Below are positions 1 through 12,500 of a DNA stretch of 64,000 nt, piece after piece. The stretch's first letter is position 1, and the number at the start of each line of letters is the position of its first letter. The notes under the pieces are model-generated. The model saw only the letters and a program-made list of their open reading frames with translations. It ran no database searches and had not been told where the DNA came from. Source of the DNA: Onthophagus taurus (lineage: Eukaryota; Arthropoda; Insecta; Coleoptera; Scarabaeidae); contig NC_091975.1 of assembly GCF_036711975.1 (NCBI RefSeq), positions 12,278,501-12,342,500 on the forward strand, read 5' to 3'. Both the position numbers and the translations under genes were made by a program.

Positions 1-777
1 ATCGTCTGCATTTTTAAGAATTATGATATAATTTGTATGTTAAATTGAAGCTTAAAGATTGTAGTTTATGATGTGATATAAAAACTATTAGGTAATATCA
101 TTGACATTTTCAGGCATAAATTGTTGAAGTAGAAATTGTCATATTTATAAATCAAGAAGAGCATGAAATTTTCAAAAAGCCATATCATCTGTATTTTTGA
201 GAATTATGATATGATTTGTATGTTAAATTGAAACTTAAAGATTGTAGTTTATGATATCATATAAAAATTATGAGGTAATATTATTAAAGTTTTCAAAAAA
301 AAATATATAAAAACTGTCAAATTTATGAATCAAAAAATATGCGAAAATTTCAAAAAATCATATCATCTATATTGTTAACAATCATGATATAACACATATG
401 TTAAATTGTAGCTTAAAGATTGTAGTTTATGATGTGATATAAAAATTATGATACAATATTATTAAAATTTTCAAAGAAAAATTATTAAAAAGCAAATTGT
501 CAAATTTATGAATAAAAGGAAAATTTTCAAAATATCATATCTACTATATTATTAAGAATAATGATATGGTATGTATGTTAAATTGAAGCTTAAAGATTAT
601 AGTTTATGATATGATATAGAAAATATAAGATCGTATTATCGAAATTTCCAAGAAATAAACATCAAAGAAGAAATTATCAAATTTATGATTAAAAGAGAAA
701 TTTTCAAAATATCATATCATCTGTATTTTTAAGAATTATGATATAATACATGCACTGTATGTATTCACTATGATAGG
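1..777 (+). repeat. Satellite A array, block 1 (diverged monomers)
   Basis: About four to five diverged monomers of an AT-rich satellite. Each carries the landmark 'gcttaaagattgtagtttatgat' (shortened here as a recurring phrase) followed by a run resembling 'gatatgatataaaaa' and a 'ttattaaaattttc' stretch. Monomers at this outer edge differ more from each other than those after position 3187, as expected for the edge of an array. No open frame of note. Confidence 0.85.
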
Positions 778-1436
778 AATATAGTATAGATCTCGGTAAA
801 TGTTGACTTTATAAAAAAAAATTTTATGTAAAAGTTGTTTAATGTTTAATTTGTCATTCAATGTAAAAATTGTTTATTAATAAAAATTAATGTAGATATT
901 CGAGATCGTCAAGTACCTCTCTAAACATATCATGATCTGTGCCCCTTAATAAGTGACGTCTTAAATTTTTGATAGGTGTTAAGTAATAATTAATATTTAA
1001 CTTAAGCAAAAAAAAATTTAAAAAAATGAATTTGATAATATTAACAGAAAAAAGAGGAGGATTAAATGGATTAATCCATAAAAATATTATTAATAAATAT
1101 AATTAGTTATTGATTTATTATTGTTGATACTAGTCAGATATTTGTACAACAAATCCGATCGACCACTTTGATTTCTTTTCTTTTTTTGTGTTTATTTTTT
1201 TGGCTTTTTGACAAAAAAAAATTAAAAAAATGCATTCCTCAAGAAATAACTATATAAGTATATTATAAAAAATAAAGAAAAGAATTTGATGATAATTGTA
1301 TTACCTGACAACAACGTACTTAGCTATTATAAAATTAATAAGATTGTATAGGGTCCAAAAGATGGGAAATAATAAATATGTATAATGAACAAAAAAATTT
1401 TTAAAAAATAACTTGTGTGTTTTATTTGATGCCGAA
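778..1436. other. Unique AT-rich spacer, no gene seen
   Basis: This stretch is not satellite A. It is AT-rich with poly-A and poly-T runs and no open frame that looks coding on either strand. It contains short sequences of mixed composition, such as 'cgagatcgtcaagtacctctc' around 901-921, that may be the remains of an old insertion, but no terminal repeats or coding motifs could be recognised. Confidence 0.6.
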
Positions 1437-2845
1437 ATTTATCCTTCCGGAATTAAAATGTTAATAAAATTTGGTGAATTGTAGCTTGAAGATTGTAGTT
1501 TATGATGTGATGTAAAAATTGTGATATGATGTTATTAAAAATTTGAGGAAAAAATTATTTTTGAAGAAATTGTCAAATTTATAAATAAAAGAGAAATTTT
1601 AAAAAATGATATTTTCTATATTTTTATGTCTAATGATATGAAATATATGTTAAATTAAAGCTTGAAGATTCTAGTTTATGATATGATATGAAAATTGTAA
1701 TATAATATTATTAAGAATTTGAGGAAAAAATTATTGAAGAAGAAATTGTCAAATTTATAAATAAAAGAGAAATTTTCAAAAAATCATATTTTCTAAATTT
1801 TTATGTATAATGATATGAAATATATGCTAAATTAAAGCTTGAAGATTCTAGTTTATGATATGATGTAAAAATTGTAATATGATATAATTGAAATTTTTAG
1901 GAAAAAATTATTTAAGAAGAAATTGCAAAATTTATAAATTAATTTTCAAAAAATTATATTTTCTATGTTTTGATGGATAATGATATGAAATATATGTTAA
2001 ATTAAAGCTTGAAGGTTCTAGTTTATGATGTGATTTAAAAATTGTAAGATGATATAATTGAAATTTTTAGGAAAAAATTATTTTTGAAGAAATTGTTGAA
2101 TTTATATATAAAATAAAAATTTAAAAAAAATTATATTTTCTATATTTTTATGTATAATAATATGAAATATATGTTAAATTAAAGCTTGAAGATTCTAATT
2201 TATGATATGATATGAAAATTGTAATATAATATTATTAAAAATTTGAGGAAAAAATTATTGAAGAAGAAATTGTCAAATTTATAAATAAAAGAGAAATTTA
2301 AAAAAATGATATTTTCTATATTTTTATGTCTAATGATATGAAATATATGTTAAATTAAAGCTTGAAGATTCTAGTTTATGATATGATATGAAAATTGTAA
2401 TATAATATTATTAAGAATTTGAGGAAAAAATTATTGAAGAAAAAAATGTTGAATTTATATATAAAATAAATTTTTAAAAAATTATATTTTCTAAATTTTT
2501 ATGGATAATGATATGAAATATATGCTAAATTAAAGCTTGAAGGTTCTAGTTTATGATGTGATGTAAAAATTGTAATATGATATAATTGAAATTTTTAGGA
2601 AAAAATTATTTTTGAAGAAATTGTTGAATTTATATATAAAATAAAAATTTTAAAAAAATTATATTTTCTAAATTTTTATGAATAATGATATGAAATATAT
2701 GTTAAATTAAAGCTTGAAGGTTCTAGATTATGATGTGATTTAAAAATTGTAAGATGATATTATTAAAAATTTGAGGAAAGAATTATTGAAGAAGAAATTG
2801 TTGAATTTATATATAAAAGAGAAATTTTTTAAAAATTATATGATT
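1437..2845 (+). repeat. Satellite A array, block 2
   Basis: Tandem monomers of about 170-177 bp carrying 'ttaaagcttgaagattcta' and 'atttgaggaaaaaattatt'. They are more alike than in the first block. The block ends where a MITE fragment interrupts a monomer just after a 'tatataaaagagaaa' segment, which recurs at 3186 on the other side of the insertion. Confidence 0.9.
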
Positions 2846-3186
2846 ATGTGATTCTTTAGTGAATTTTAAGGGTACTTTGATATATGAACCATGGGTGACT
2901 TCGGCTCCCCTAAGGAGCTACACGTAGTTTAGAAGGGTAGGTTGAAAGTACAAATAGGGCCAAAACGTGCCCTATTATGAGTTAAACATATTCCCCAAAT
3001 TTCATTTTCCTAGCGTTTATGGTTTTTGAGAAAAAAAAATTAAACCAAAATTTTCCGCCATTTTTGGAGGGGCGTAGCTCCCCAGGGGGGCCGAAGTCGC
3101 CCATGGTTCATATATGAAAGTACCCTTAAAATTCACTAAAGAATCACCCCTTGAAGTTTGTTGCAGTCATTCAGATACACCCTGTA
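2846..3186. mobile_element. MITE fragment with long inverted repeats inside satellite A
   Basis: A GC-richer insertion with inverted arms. The left arm (about 2850-2921: gattctttagtgaatttt, then gggtgacttcggctccc) is mirrored at about 3070-3145. The right end carries the terminal phrase 'acaccctgta', which is the reverse complement of the TACAGGGTG ends seen on other MITEs in this window. The matching left terminus is missing, so the element is truncated or rearranged. About 30 bp of the same satellite sequence flanks both sides (near 2809-2841 and 3186-3216). No coding capacity. Confidence 0.7.
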
Positions 3187-6107
3187 TATAAAAGAGAAAT
3201 TTTTTAAAAATTATATTTTCTATATTTTTATGTATAATGATATGAAATATATGCTAAATTAAAGCCTGAAGGTTCTAGTTTATGATGTGATGTAAAATTT
3301 TAAGATGATGTTATTAAAAATTTGAGGAAAAAATTATTGAAGAAAAAATTGTTGAATTTATATATAAAATAAATTTTTAAAAAATTATATTTTCTAAATT
3401 TTTATGGATAATGATATGAAATATATGCTAAATTAAAGCTTGAAGGTTCTAGTTTATGGTGTGATTTAAAAATTGTAAGATGATATTATTGAAATTTTTA
3501 GGAAAAAATTATTGAAGAAGAAATTGTTGAATTTATATATAAAATAAAAATTTAAAAAAAATTATATTTTCTAAATTTTTATGAATAAAGATATGAAATA
3601 TATGCTAAATTAAAGCTTGAAGGTTCTAGTTTATGATGTGATTTAAAAATTGTAAGATGATGTTATTAAAAATTTGAGGAAAAAATTATTTTTGAAGAAA
3701 TTGTTGAATTTATATTTAAAATAAAAATTTAAAAAAAATTATATTTTCTAAATTTTTATGTATAATGATATGAAATATATGCTAAATTAAAGCTTGAAGG
3801 TTCTAGTTTATGATGTGATTTAAAAATTGTAAGATGATATTATTAAAAATTTGAGGAAAAAATTATTTTTGAAGAAATTGTTGAATTTATATTTAAAATA
3901 AAAATTTAAAAAAAATTATATTTTCTAAATTTTTATGTATAATGATATGAAATATATGCTAAATTAAAGCCTGAAGGTTCTAGTTTATGATGTGATGTAA
4001 AAATTGTAAGATGATGTTACTAAAAATTTGAGGAAAAAATTATTGAAGAAAAAATTGTTGAATTTATATATAAAATAAATTTTTAAAAAATTATATTTTC
4101 TAAATTTTTATGGATAATGATATGAAATATATGCTAAATTAAAGCTTGAAGGTTCTAGTTTATGGTGTGATTTAAAAATTGTAAGATGATATTATTGAAA
4201 TTTTTAGGAAAAAATTATTGAAGAAGAAATTGTTGAATTTATATATAAAATAAAAATTTAAAAAAAATTATATTTTCTAAATTTTTATGGATAAAGATAT
4301 GAAATATATGCTAAATTAAAGCTTGAAGGTTCTAGTTTATGATGTGATTTAAAAATTGTAAGATGATGTTATTAAAAATTTGAGGAAAAAATTATTTTTG
4401 AAGAAATTGTTAAATTTATATATAAAATAAAAATTTAAAAAAAATTATATTTTCTAAATTTTTATGGATAATCATATGAAATATATGGTAAATTAAAGCT
4501 TGAAGGTTCTAGTTTATGATGTGATTTAAAAATTGTAATATAATATTATTAAAAATTTGAGGAAAAAATTATTGAAGAAGAAATTGTTAAATTTATATAT
4601 AAAATAAAAATTTTAAAAAAATTATATTTTCTATGTTTTTATGTATAATGATATGAAATATATGCTAAATTAAAGCTTGAAGGTTCTAGTTTATGATGTG
4701 ATGTAAAAATTGTAATATGATATTATTAAAAATTTGAGGAAGAAATTGTTGAATTTATATATAAAATAAAAATTTTAAAGAAATTATATTTTCTAAATTT
4801 TTATGGATGAAGATATGAAATATATGCTAAATTAAAGCTTGAAGGTTCTAGTTTATGATGTGATTTAAAAATTGTAAGATGATGTTATTAAAAATTTGAG
4901 GAAAAAATTATTTTCGAAGAAATTGTTAAATTTATATATAAAATAAAAATTTAAAAAAAATTATATTTTCTAAATTCTTATGGATAATGATATGAAATAT
5001 ATGCTAAATTAAAGCTTGAAGGTTCTAGTTTATGGTGTGATTTAAAAATTGTAAGATGATATAATTGAAATTTTTAGGAAAAAATTATTGAAGAAGAAAT
5101 TGTTGAATTTATATTTAAAATAAAAATTTAAAAAAAATTATATTTTCTATATTTTTATGTATAATGATATGAAATATATGCTAAATTAAAGCTTAAAGGT
5201 TCTAGTTTATGATATGATTTAAAAATTGTAAGATGATATTATTAAAAATTTGAGGGAAAAATTATTTTTGAAGAAATTGTTGAATTTATATATAAAATAA
5301 GAATTTAAAAAAAATTATATTTTCTAAATTTTTATGTATAATGATATGAAATATATGCTAAATTAAATCTTGAAGGTTCTAGCTTATGATGTGATGTAAA
5401 AATTGTAAGATGATATAATTGAAATTTTTAGGAAAAACTTATTTTTGAAGAAATTGTTGAATTTATATATAAAAGAGAAATTTTTAAAAAATTATATTTT
5501 CTATGTTTTTATGGATAATGATATGAAATGTATGCTAAATTATAGCTTGAAGGTTCTAGTTTATGATGTGATGTAAAAATAATAATATAATATTATTAAA
5601 AATTTGAGGAAAAAATTATTGAAGAAGAAATTGTTGAATTTATGTATAAGATAAAAATTTTAAAAAAATTATATTTTCTAAATTTTTATGGATAAAGATA
5701 TGAAATATATGCTAAATTAAAGCTTGAAGGTTCTAGTTTATGATGTGATTTAAAAATTGTAAGATGATATTATTAAAAATTTGAGGGAAAAATTATTGAA
5801 GAAGAAATTGTTGAATTTATATATAAAATAAAAATTTTAAAAAAATTATATTTTCTATATTTTTATGTATAATGATATGAAATATATGCTAAATTAAATC
5901 TTGAAGGTTCTAGTTTATGATGTGATGTAAAAATTGTAAGATGATATAATTGAAATTTTTAGGAAAAACTTATTTTTGAAGAAATTGTTGAATTTATATA
6001 TAAAAGAGAAATTTTAAAAAAATTATATTTTCTATGTTTTTATGGATAATGATATGAAATGTATGCTAAATTATAGCTTGAAGGTTCTAGTTTATGGTGT
6101 GATTTAA
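3187..6107 (+). repeat. Satellite A array, block 3 (homogeneous, about 177 bp)
   Basis: The most regular part of satellite A. The landmark 'ttaaagcttgaaggttct' recurs at spacings I measured as 177 bp (for example 3435, 3612, 3789). Variant monomers (gatgtgatgt versus gatgtgattt; tattgaagaag versus tatttttgaagaa) alternate and recur in sets, suggesting a higher-order pattern. The unit contains no conserved open frame. Confidence 0.93.
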
Positions 6108-6750
6108 ACACTAGGTTAATATCGATATATGTGAGCATTTTTCAAAAAACCCTAATTATTTCTCAAACTATTAATGTTAGGCATAGGACATATAGAGTGT
6201 AAAAGATGTAAAATGAGACGCCGAAGACGACTAAGTAATAAAATATGGGGGGTGCCATTTAAAAAAATGAAGTTATGATAGTTCTAAATTTCGAAAAGTT
6301 AACGTGTCATAGTAAAGTGACCAAACGATCTAGACAGCCGTTCTTGGCACCAAAACATACTCCATCATGTTGTTTAAGTATGTTCTGAATCCTAAATTGA
6401 TATCTCAAAAATCGAGTGTTCTATGATTTTTTGAACAAATGTCCGTTGGAGCAGATTTTTCTAGAAAAAATCGAATAACTCGAGAACGGCCGAATCAAAT
6501 TGCAAGAAGTAAAGTTATTTATAAACCTTCAAAACAGACAAATCCAAATATGTAAAAATATACAGGGTGTTCCATTTAAAAAAATAAAGTAGGTGGCGAC
6601 TTCCGGTATAACCGGAAGTGCTAGAAATCTGAAAATATTTTAGACGAAGAGAACGTAATTGATAATACTTAAGTCTGAATTCTCAATTTTTTATTTTGGC
6701 CAGAACCACAGAAACGTCTAATGACCGGTCTCGCTGAGACACCCTGTATA
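6108..6750. mobile_element. Unclassified transposon remnant inside satellite A
   Basis: About 640 bp of non-satellite sequence with phrases typical of insect MITEs: 'ggggtgccatttaaaaaa' near 6249, 'tacagggtgttccattt' near 6561, and a right end 'gacaccctgtat' that abuts resumed satellite. The internal phrase looks like the terminus of a second, nested MITE. No open frame or transposase motif is visible. Confidence 0.6.
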
Positions 6751-8735
6751 AAAGAGAAATTTTAAAAAAATTATATTTTCTAAATTTTTATGTATAATGA
6801 TATGAAATATATGTTAAATTAAAGCTTGAAGGTTCTAGTTTATGATATGGTGTAAAAATTGTAATATGATATTATTAAAAATTTAAGGAAAAAATTATTG
6901 AAGAAGAAATTGTCAAATTTATAAATAAAAGAAATTTTAAAAAAATTATATTTTCTAAATTGTTATGTATAATGATATGAAATATATGTTAGATTAAAGC
7001 TTGAAAATTCTAGTTTATGATATCATACAAAAATTATAAGATAATATTATTGAAATTTCCAGAAAAAAATTATTAAAGAGGATATTGTCTAATTTATTAA
7101 TCAAAAATTAAAGAAATTTTCAAAAAATCATATCTACTATATTTTTATGAATAATGATATGATATGTGTCTCAAATTGTAGCTTAAACATTCTAGTTTAT
7201 GATGTGATATAGAAAATATAAGATCGTATTATTGAAATTTCAAAGAAATAAACATAAAAATTATAAAATGATATTATTAAAATTTCCTGGAAAATATTAT
7301 TAAAGAGGAGACTCAAATTTATGAATGAAAAATTATACGAAATTTTTAAAAAATCATATCATCTATATTTTTAAAAATCAGAATCAATAACACATATGTT
7401 AAATTGTAGCTTAAACATTCTAGTTTATGATATGATATTAAACTTATAAGATAATTTTACAAAAATTGTAAATGATATTTATAAATGATATTTCATATCA
7501 TTGATAATGATATGAAATATATGTTAAATTAAAGCTTGAAGGTTCTAGTTTATGATATGATTTAAAAATTGTAAGATGATATTAATAAAAATTTGAGGAA
7601 AAAATTATTTTTGAAGAAATTGTTAAATTTATATATAAAATAAAAATTTAAAAAAAATTATATTTCCTAAATTTTTATGGATAATGATATGAAATATATG
7701 TTAAATTAAAGCTTGAAGGTTCTAGTTTATGATGTGATTTAAAAATTGTAAGATGATATTAATAAAAATTTGAGGAAAAAATTATTTTTGAAGAAATTGT
7801 TAAATTTATATATAAAATAAAAATGTTAAAAAAATTATATTTTCTAAATTTTTATGTATAATGATATGAAATATATGCTAAATTAAAGGTTGAAGGTTCT
7901 AGTTTATGATGTGATGTAAAAATTGTAAGATGATATTATTAAAAATTTGAGGAAAAAATTATTGAAGAAGAAATTGTTGAATTTATATATAAAATGAAAA
8001 TTTAAAAAAAATTATATTTTCTAAATTTTTATGGATAATGATATGAAATATATGTTAAATTAAAGCTTGAAGGTTCTAGTTTATGATGTGATTTAAAAAT
8101 TGTAAGATGATATTAATAAAAATTTGAGGAAAAAATTATTTTTGAAGAAATTGTTAAATTTATATATAAAATAAAAATGTTAAAAAAATTATATTTTCTA
8201 AATTTTTATGTATAATGATATGAAATATATGCTAAATTAAAGCTTGAAGGTTCTAGTTTATGATGTGATGTAAAAATTGTAAGATGATATTATTAAAAAT
8301 TTGAGGAAAAAATTATTGAAGAAGAAATTGTTGAATTTATATATAAAATAAAAATTTTAAAAAAATTATATTTTCTAAATTTTTATGGATAATGATATGA
8401 AATATATGTTAAATTAAAGCTTGAAGGTTCTAGTTTATGATGTGATGTAAAAATTGTAAGATGATATTATTAAAAATTTGAGGAAAAAATTATTGAAGAA
8501 GAAATTGTTGAATTTATATATAAAATAAAAATTTTAAAAAAATTATATTTTCTAAATTTTTATGGATAATGATATGAAATATATGCTAAATTAAAGCTTG
8601 AAGATTCTAGTTTATTATATGATATAAAAATTATAAGGTAATATTATTAAAATTTTCAAAAAAAAATTAATTACGAGAAATCTGTCAAATTTATGAAATT
8701 ATAATTATAATTTATGAATTTATTATTTTTTTGAA
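6751..8735 (+). repeat. Satellite A array, block 4
   Basis: Continuation of satellite A. The section at about 7020-7500 is more diverged and resembles the first block. The section at 7500-8600 is homogeneous again. The array decays into unique sequence after about 8640-8735. Confidence 0.9.
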
Positions 8736-8859
8736 AAAATTAATTGATATAAAAGTCGTCGATTAATTTGAAATTAAAATTTTATTATTTTTTCCCCCTT
8801 TTGAGATGCGCTTACATTCTTATTCATAATTTAAAAGATTAAACAGCGAAAAGATGCTT

Positions 8860-9352
8860 TTAGTATTGGCAGTTTTCTGGATAGATGGAGGGTATATTTG
8901 CTGTGGAGGTGCTATTCAAGCCTTTAAAACAAACTAAAATTAATTTGTACTATAATTAAATCAATACAGTTACTCACAATGCTCTTCTTTAGTTAAACTG
9001 TCAACAACTTTATCCACAAGTTTTATGACTTGATCCCCAAAATTATTAACTGAAAATGTTTGTTATTATTATTACTCTTATTTTTTTAGAGCGATAGATA
9101 CTGCAATGCATCTTTGACTAAAACGCAAATATAATAATTATAATTATTTTTGAATAAAAAATGTTTTTATAATAATATTTACGAAAATGCCTATCGGATC
9201 CTGGAAGACATTTATCAGTGGTAAATTCAGTAACATCATTAGTAGCGGCCGTAGAAAAGAGGACAATTTCTAATAAAAAAATAATCACAGTGAAAAAAGA
9301 AAAAATAAAAAAACTCACGAGAAACGGTTAAAACGACAAAAATAACTTTCAT
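8860..9352 (-). CDS. Putative small secreted peptide, four exons
   Basis: Gene model read by eye. Exons on the minus strand are 9352-9319, 9269-9183, 9049-8978 and 8921-8860, all joining in frame through GT/AG introns, for 84 residues. The first 20 or so residues (MKVIFVVLTVS, then IVLFSTAA) look like a signal peptide, so the product is probably secreted. The mature part has three cysteines (KCLPGS, EEHC, ENCQY) and an N-x-S/T site just after the second. The start codon is the first ATG after a TATA box. I do not recognise the family. A longer open frame across exons 1-2 exists only because intron 1 lacks in-frame stops. A tiny alternative exon could lie near 9105-9120. Exon 4 is the weakest part, because its acceptor has a poor pyrimidine tract. 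Confidence 0.45.
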
Positions 9353-9409
9353 TTTAATCGGACTAACTGATCAAACCTAAATGTGTACCGATTGCTACCC
9401 AAACTAACC

Positions 9410-9417
9410 CTTTTATA
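9410..9417 (-). promoter_or_regulatory. TATA box of the secreted-peptide gene
   Basis: The minus strand reads TATAAAAG here, 58 bases upstream of the ATG at 9352, leaving room for a start site and a short leader. The surrounding 9353-9576 is unique sequence, richer in GC than the satellites on either side, and is the likely promoter region. Confidence 0.5.
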
Positions 9418-9576
9418 CGAAAAATGGAGAAAAATTTTAAAATATTCATACATTGCAATGTCAAGTGCAAACCGATTGCGAAAAAATGAAAATTGGTTTG
9501 TTTTTCCGCTTCGTAAGCGATCGCCCTCCTAATGGAAAAGGAAAATTTTTCAGGAAAAGTATTTCCACGTAACCTC

Positions 9577-12500
9577 TAATTTTAATATTTTCCCATTTTT
9601 TTCGATATTCATGCATCTGAGAATAAAAGTAAAAGATAACAATATTATTAAGAATTAAATTTGCTACAACTTTCGTTTAAAAAGTTTTTTTGTAATATCC
9701 GATTCCTAAATGTTACCATTAATTGATAAAACAACGAAATTCATCAAATTCTCATATTTTCGCTTCTTTCTCCATATTATAGCATCTGACAGCAAAAATG
9801 AAAGAGATCAATATTATTAAGAATTAAATTTGCTACAACATTTGTTTAAGAAGTTTTTTTGTAATATGCTCCGATTCCCAAATGTTACCATTAATTGATA
9901 AAACAACGAAATTCATCAAATTTTAATATTTTCGCTTCTTTCTCCGTATTGAGGCATCTGACAGCAAAAGTGAAAGAGAGCAATATTGTTAATAATAAAA
10001 TTTGCTACAACTTTCGCTTAAAAAGTTTTTTCGTAATACGCTCCGATTTTTAAATGTTACCATTAATTGTTAAAGCAACGAAATTCATCAAATTTTAACA
10101 TTTTCGCTTCTTTCTCCATATTGAGGCATATGACAGCAATAGTGAAAGACAGCAATATTGTTAATAATAAAATTTGCTACAACTTTCGTTTAAAAAGTTT
10201 TTTTGTAATATGCTCCGATTTTTAAATGTTATCATTAATTGATAAAACAACGAAATTCATCAAATTTTCATATTTTCGCTTCTTTCTCCGTATTGAGGCA
10301 TATGACAGCAAAAGTGAAACAGAGCAATATTGTTAATAATAAGATTTGCTACAACTTTTGTTTAAAAAGTTTTTTTGTAATATGCTCCGATTCCCAAATG
10401 TTACCATTAATTGTTAAAGCAACGAAATTCATCAAATTTTCATATTTTCGCTTCTTTCTCCATATTGACGCATCTGACAGCAAAAATAAAAGAGAGCAAT
10501 ATTATTAAGAATTAAATTTGCTACAACTTTTGTTTAAAAAGTGTTTTTGTAATATGCTCCGATTTCCAAATGTTACCATTAATTGTTAAAGCAACGAAAT
10601 TCATCAAATTTTCATATTTTCGCTTCTTTCTCCATATTGAGGCATATGACAGCAATAGTGAAAGAGAGCAATATTGTTAATAATAAAATTTGCTACAACT
10701 TTTGTTTAAAAAGTTTTTTTGTAATATGCTCCGATTCCCAAATGTTACCATTAATTGATAAAACAACGAAATTCATCAAATTTTCATATTTTCGCTTCTT
10801 TCTCCATATTGACGCATCTGACAGCAAAAATAAAAGAGAGCAATATTAGTAAGAACTAATTTGCTACAACTTTTGTTTAAAAAGTGTTTTTGTAATATGC
10901 TCCGATTCCCAAATGTTACCATTAATTGATAAAACAACGAAATTCATCAAATTTTTATATTTTCGCTTCTTTCTCCATATTAAAGCATCTGACAGCAAAA
11001 ATGAAAGAGAGCAATATTATTAAGAATTAAATTTGCTACAACTTTCGTTTAAAAAGTTTTTCTGTAACATGCTCCGATTCCCAAATGTTACCATTAATTG
11101 ATAAAACAACGAAATTCATCAAATTTTCATATTTTCGCTTCTTTCTCCGTATTGAGGCATCTGACAGCAAAAGTGAAACAGAGCAATATTGTTAATAATA
11201 AGATTTGCTACAACTTTCGTTTAAAAAGTTTTTTTGTAATATGCTCCGATTCCCAAATGTTACCATTAATTGACAAAACAACGAAATTCATCAAATTTTC
11301 ATATTTTCGCTTCTTTCTCCATATTGAGATATCTGACAGCAAAAGTGAAACAGAGCAATATTGTTAATAATAAGATTTGCTACAACTTTCGTTTAAAAAG
11401 TTTTTTTGTAATATGCTCCGATTCCCAAATGTTACCATTAATTGACAAAACAACGAAATTCATCAAATTTTCATATTTTCGCTTCTTTCTCCATATTGAG
11501 ATATCTGACAGCAAAAGTGAAACAGAGCAATATTGTTAATAATAAGATTTGCTACAACTTTCGTTTAAATAGTTTTTTTGTAATATGCTCCGATTCCCAA
11601 ATGTTACCATTAATTGATAAAACAACGAAATTCATCAAATTTTCATATTTTCGCTTCTTTCTCCATATTAAAGCATCTGACAGCAAAAATGAAAGAGAGC
11701 AATATTATTAAGAATTAAATTTGCTACAACTTTTGTTTAAAAAGTTTTTCTGTAACATGCTCCGATTCCCAAATGTTACCATTAATTGATAAAACAACGA
11801 AATTCATCAAATTTTCATATTTTCGCTTCTTTCTCCATATTGAGATATCTGACAGCAAAAGTGAAACAGAGCAATATTGTTAATAATAAGATTTGCTACA
11901 ACTTTCGTTTAAAAAGTTTTTTTGTAATATGCTCCGATTCCCAAATGTTACCATTAATTGATAAAACAACGAAATTCATCAAATTTTCATATTTTCGCTT
12001 CTTTCTCCATATTAAAGCATCTGACAGCAAAAATGAAAGAGAGCAATATTATTAAGAATTAAATTTGCTACAACTTTTGTTTAAAAAGTTTTTCTGTAAC
12101 ATGCTCCGATTCCCAAATGTTACCATTAATTGATAAAACAACGAAATTCATCAAATTTTCATATTTTCGCTTCTTTCTCCATATTGAGATATCTGACAGC
12201 AAAAGTGAAACAGAGCAATATTGTTAATAATAAGATTTGCTACAACTTTCGTTTAAATAGTTTTTTTGTAATATGCTCCGATTCCCAAATGTTACCATTA
12301 ATTGATAAAACAACGAAATTCATCAAATTTTCATATTTTCGCTTCTTTCTCCATATTAAAGCATCTGACAGCAAAAATGAAAGAGAGCAATATTATTAAG
12401 AATTAAATTTGCTACAACTTTTGTTTAAAAAGTTTTTCTGTAACATGCTCCGATTCCCAAATGTTACCATTAATTGATAAAACAACGAAATTCATCAAAT

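Noticed and set aside
9118..9318. 66-codon minus-strand frame starting inside the secreted-peptide gene
   Set aside because: It reads through intron 1 and past the exon 2 donor. The spliced model gives a better signal peptide and a TATA-linked start.
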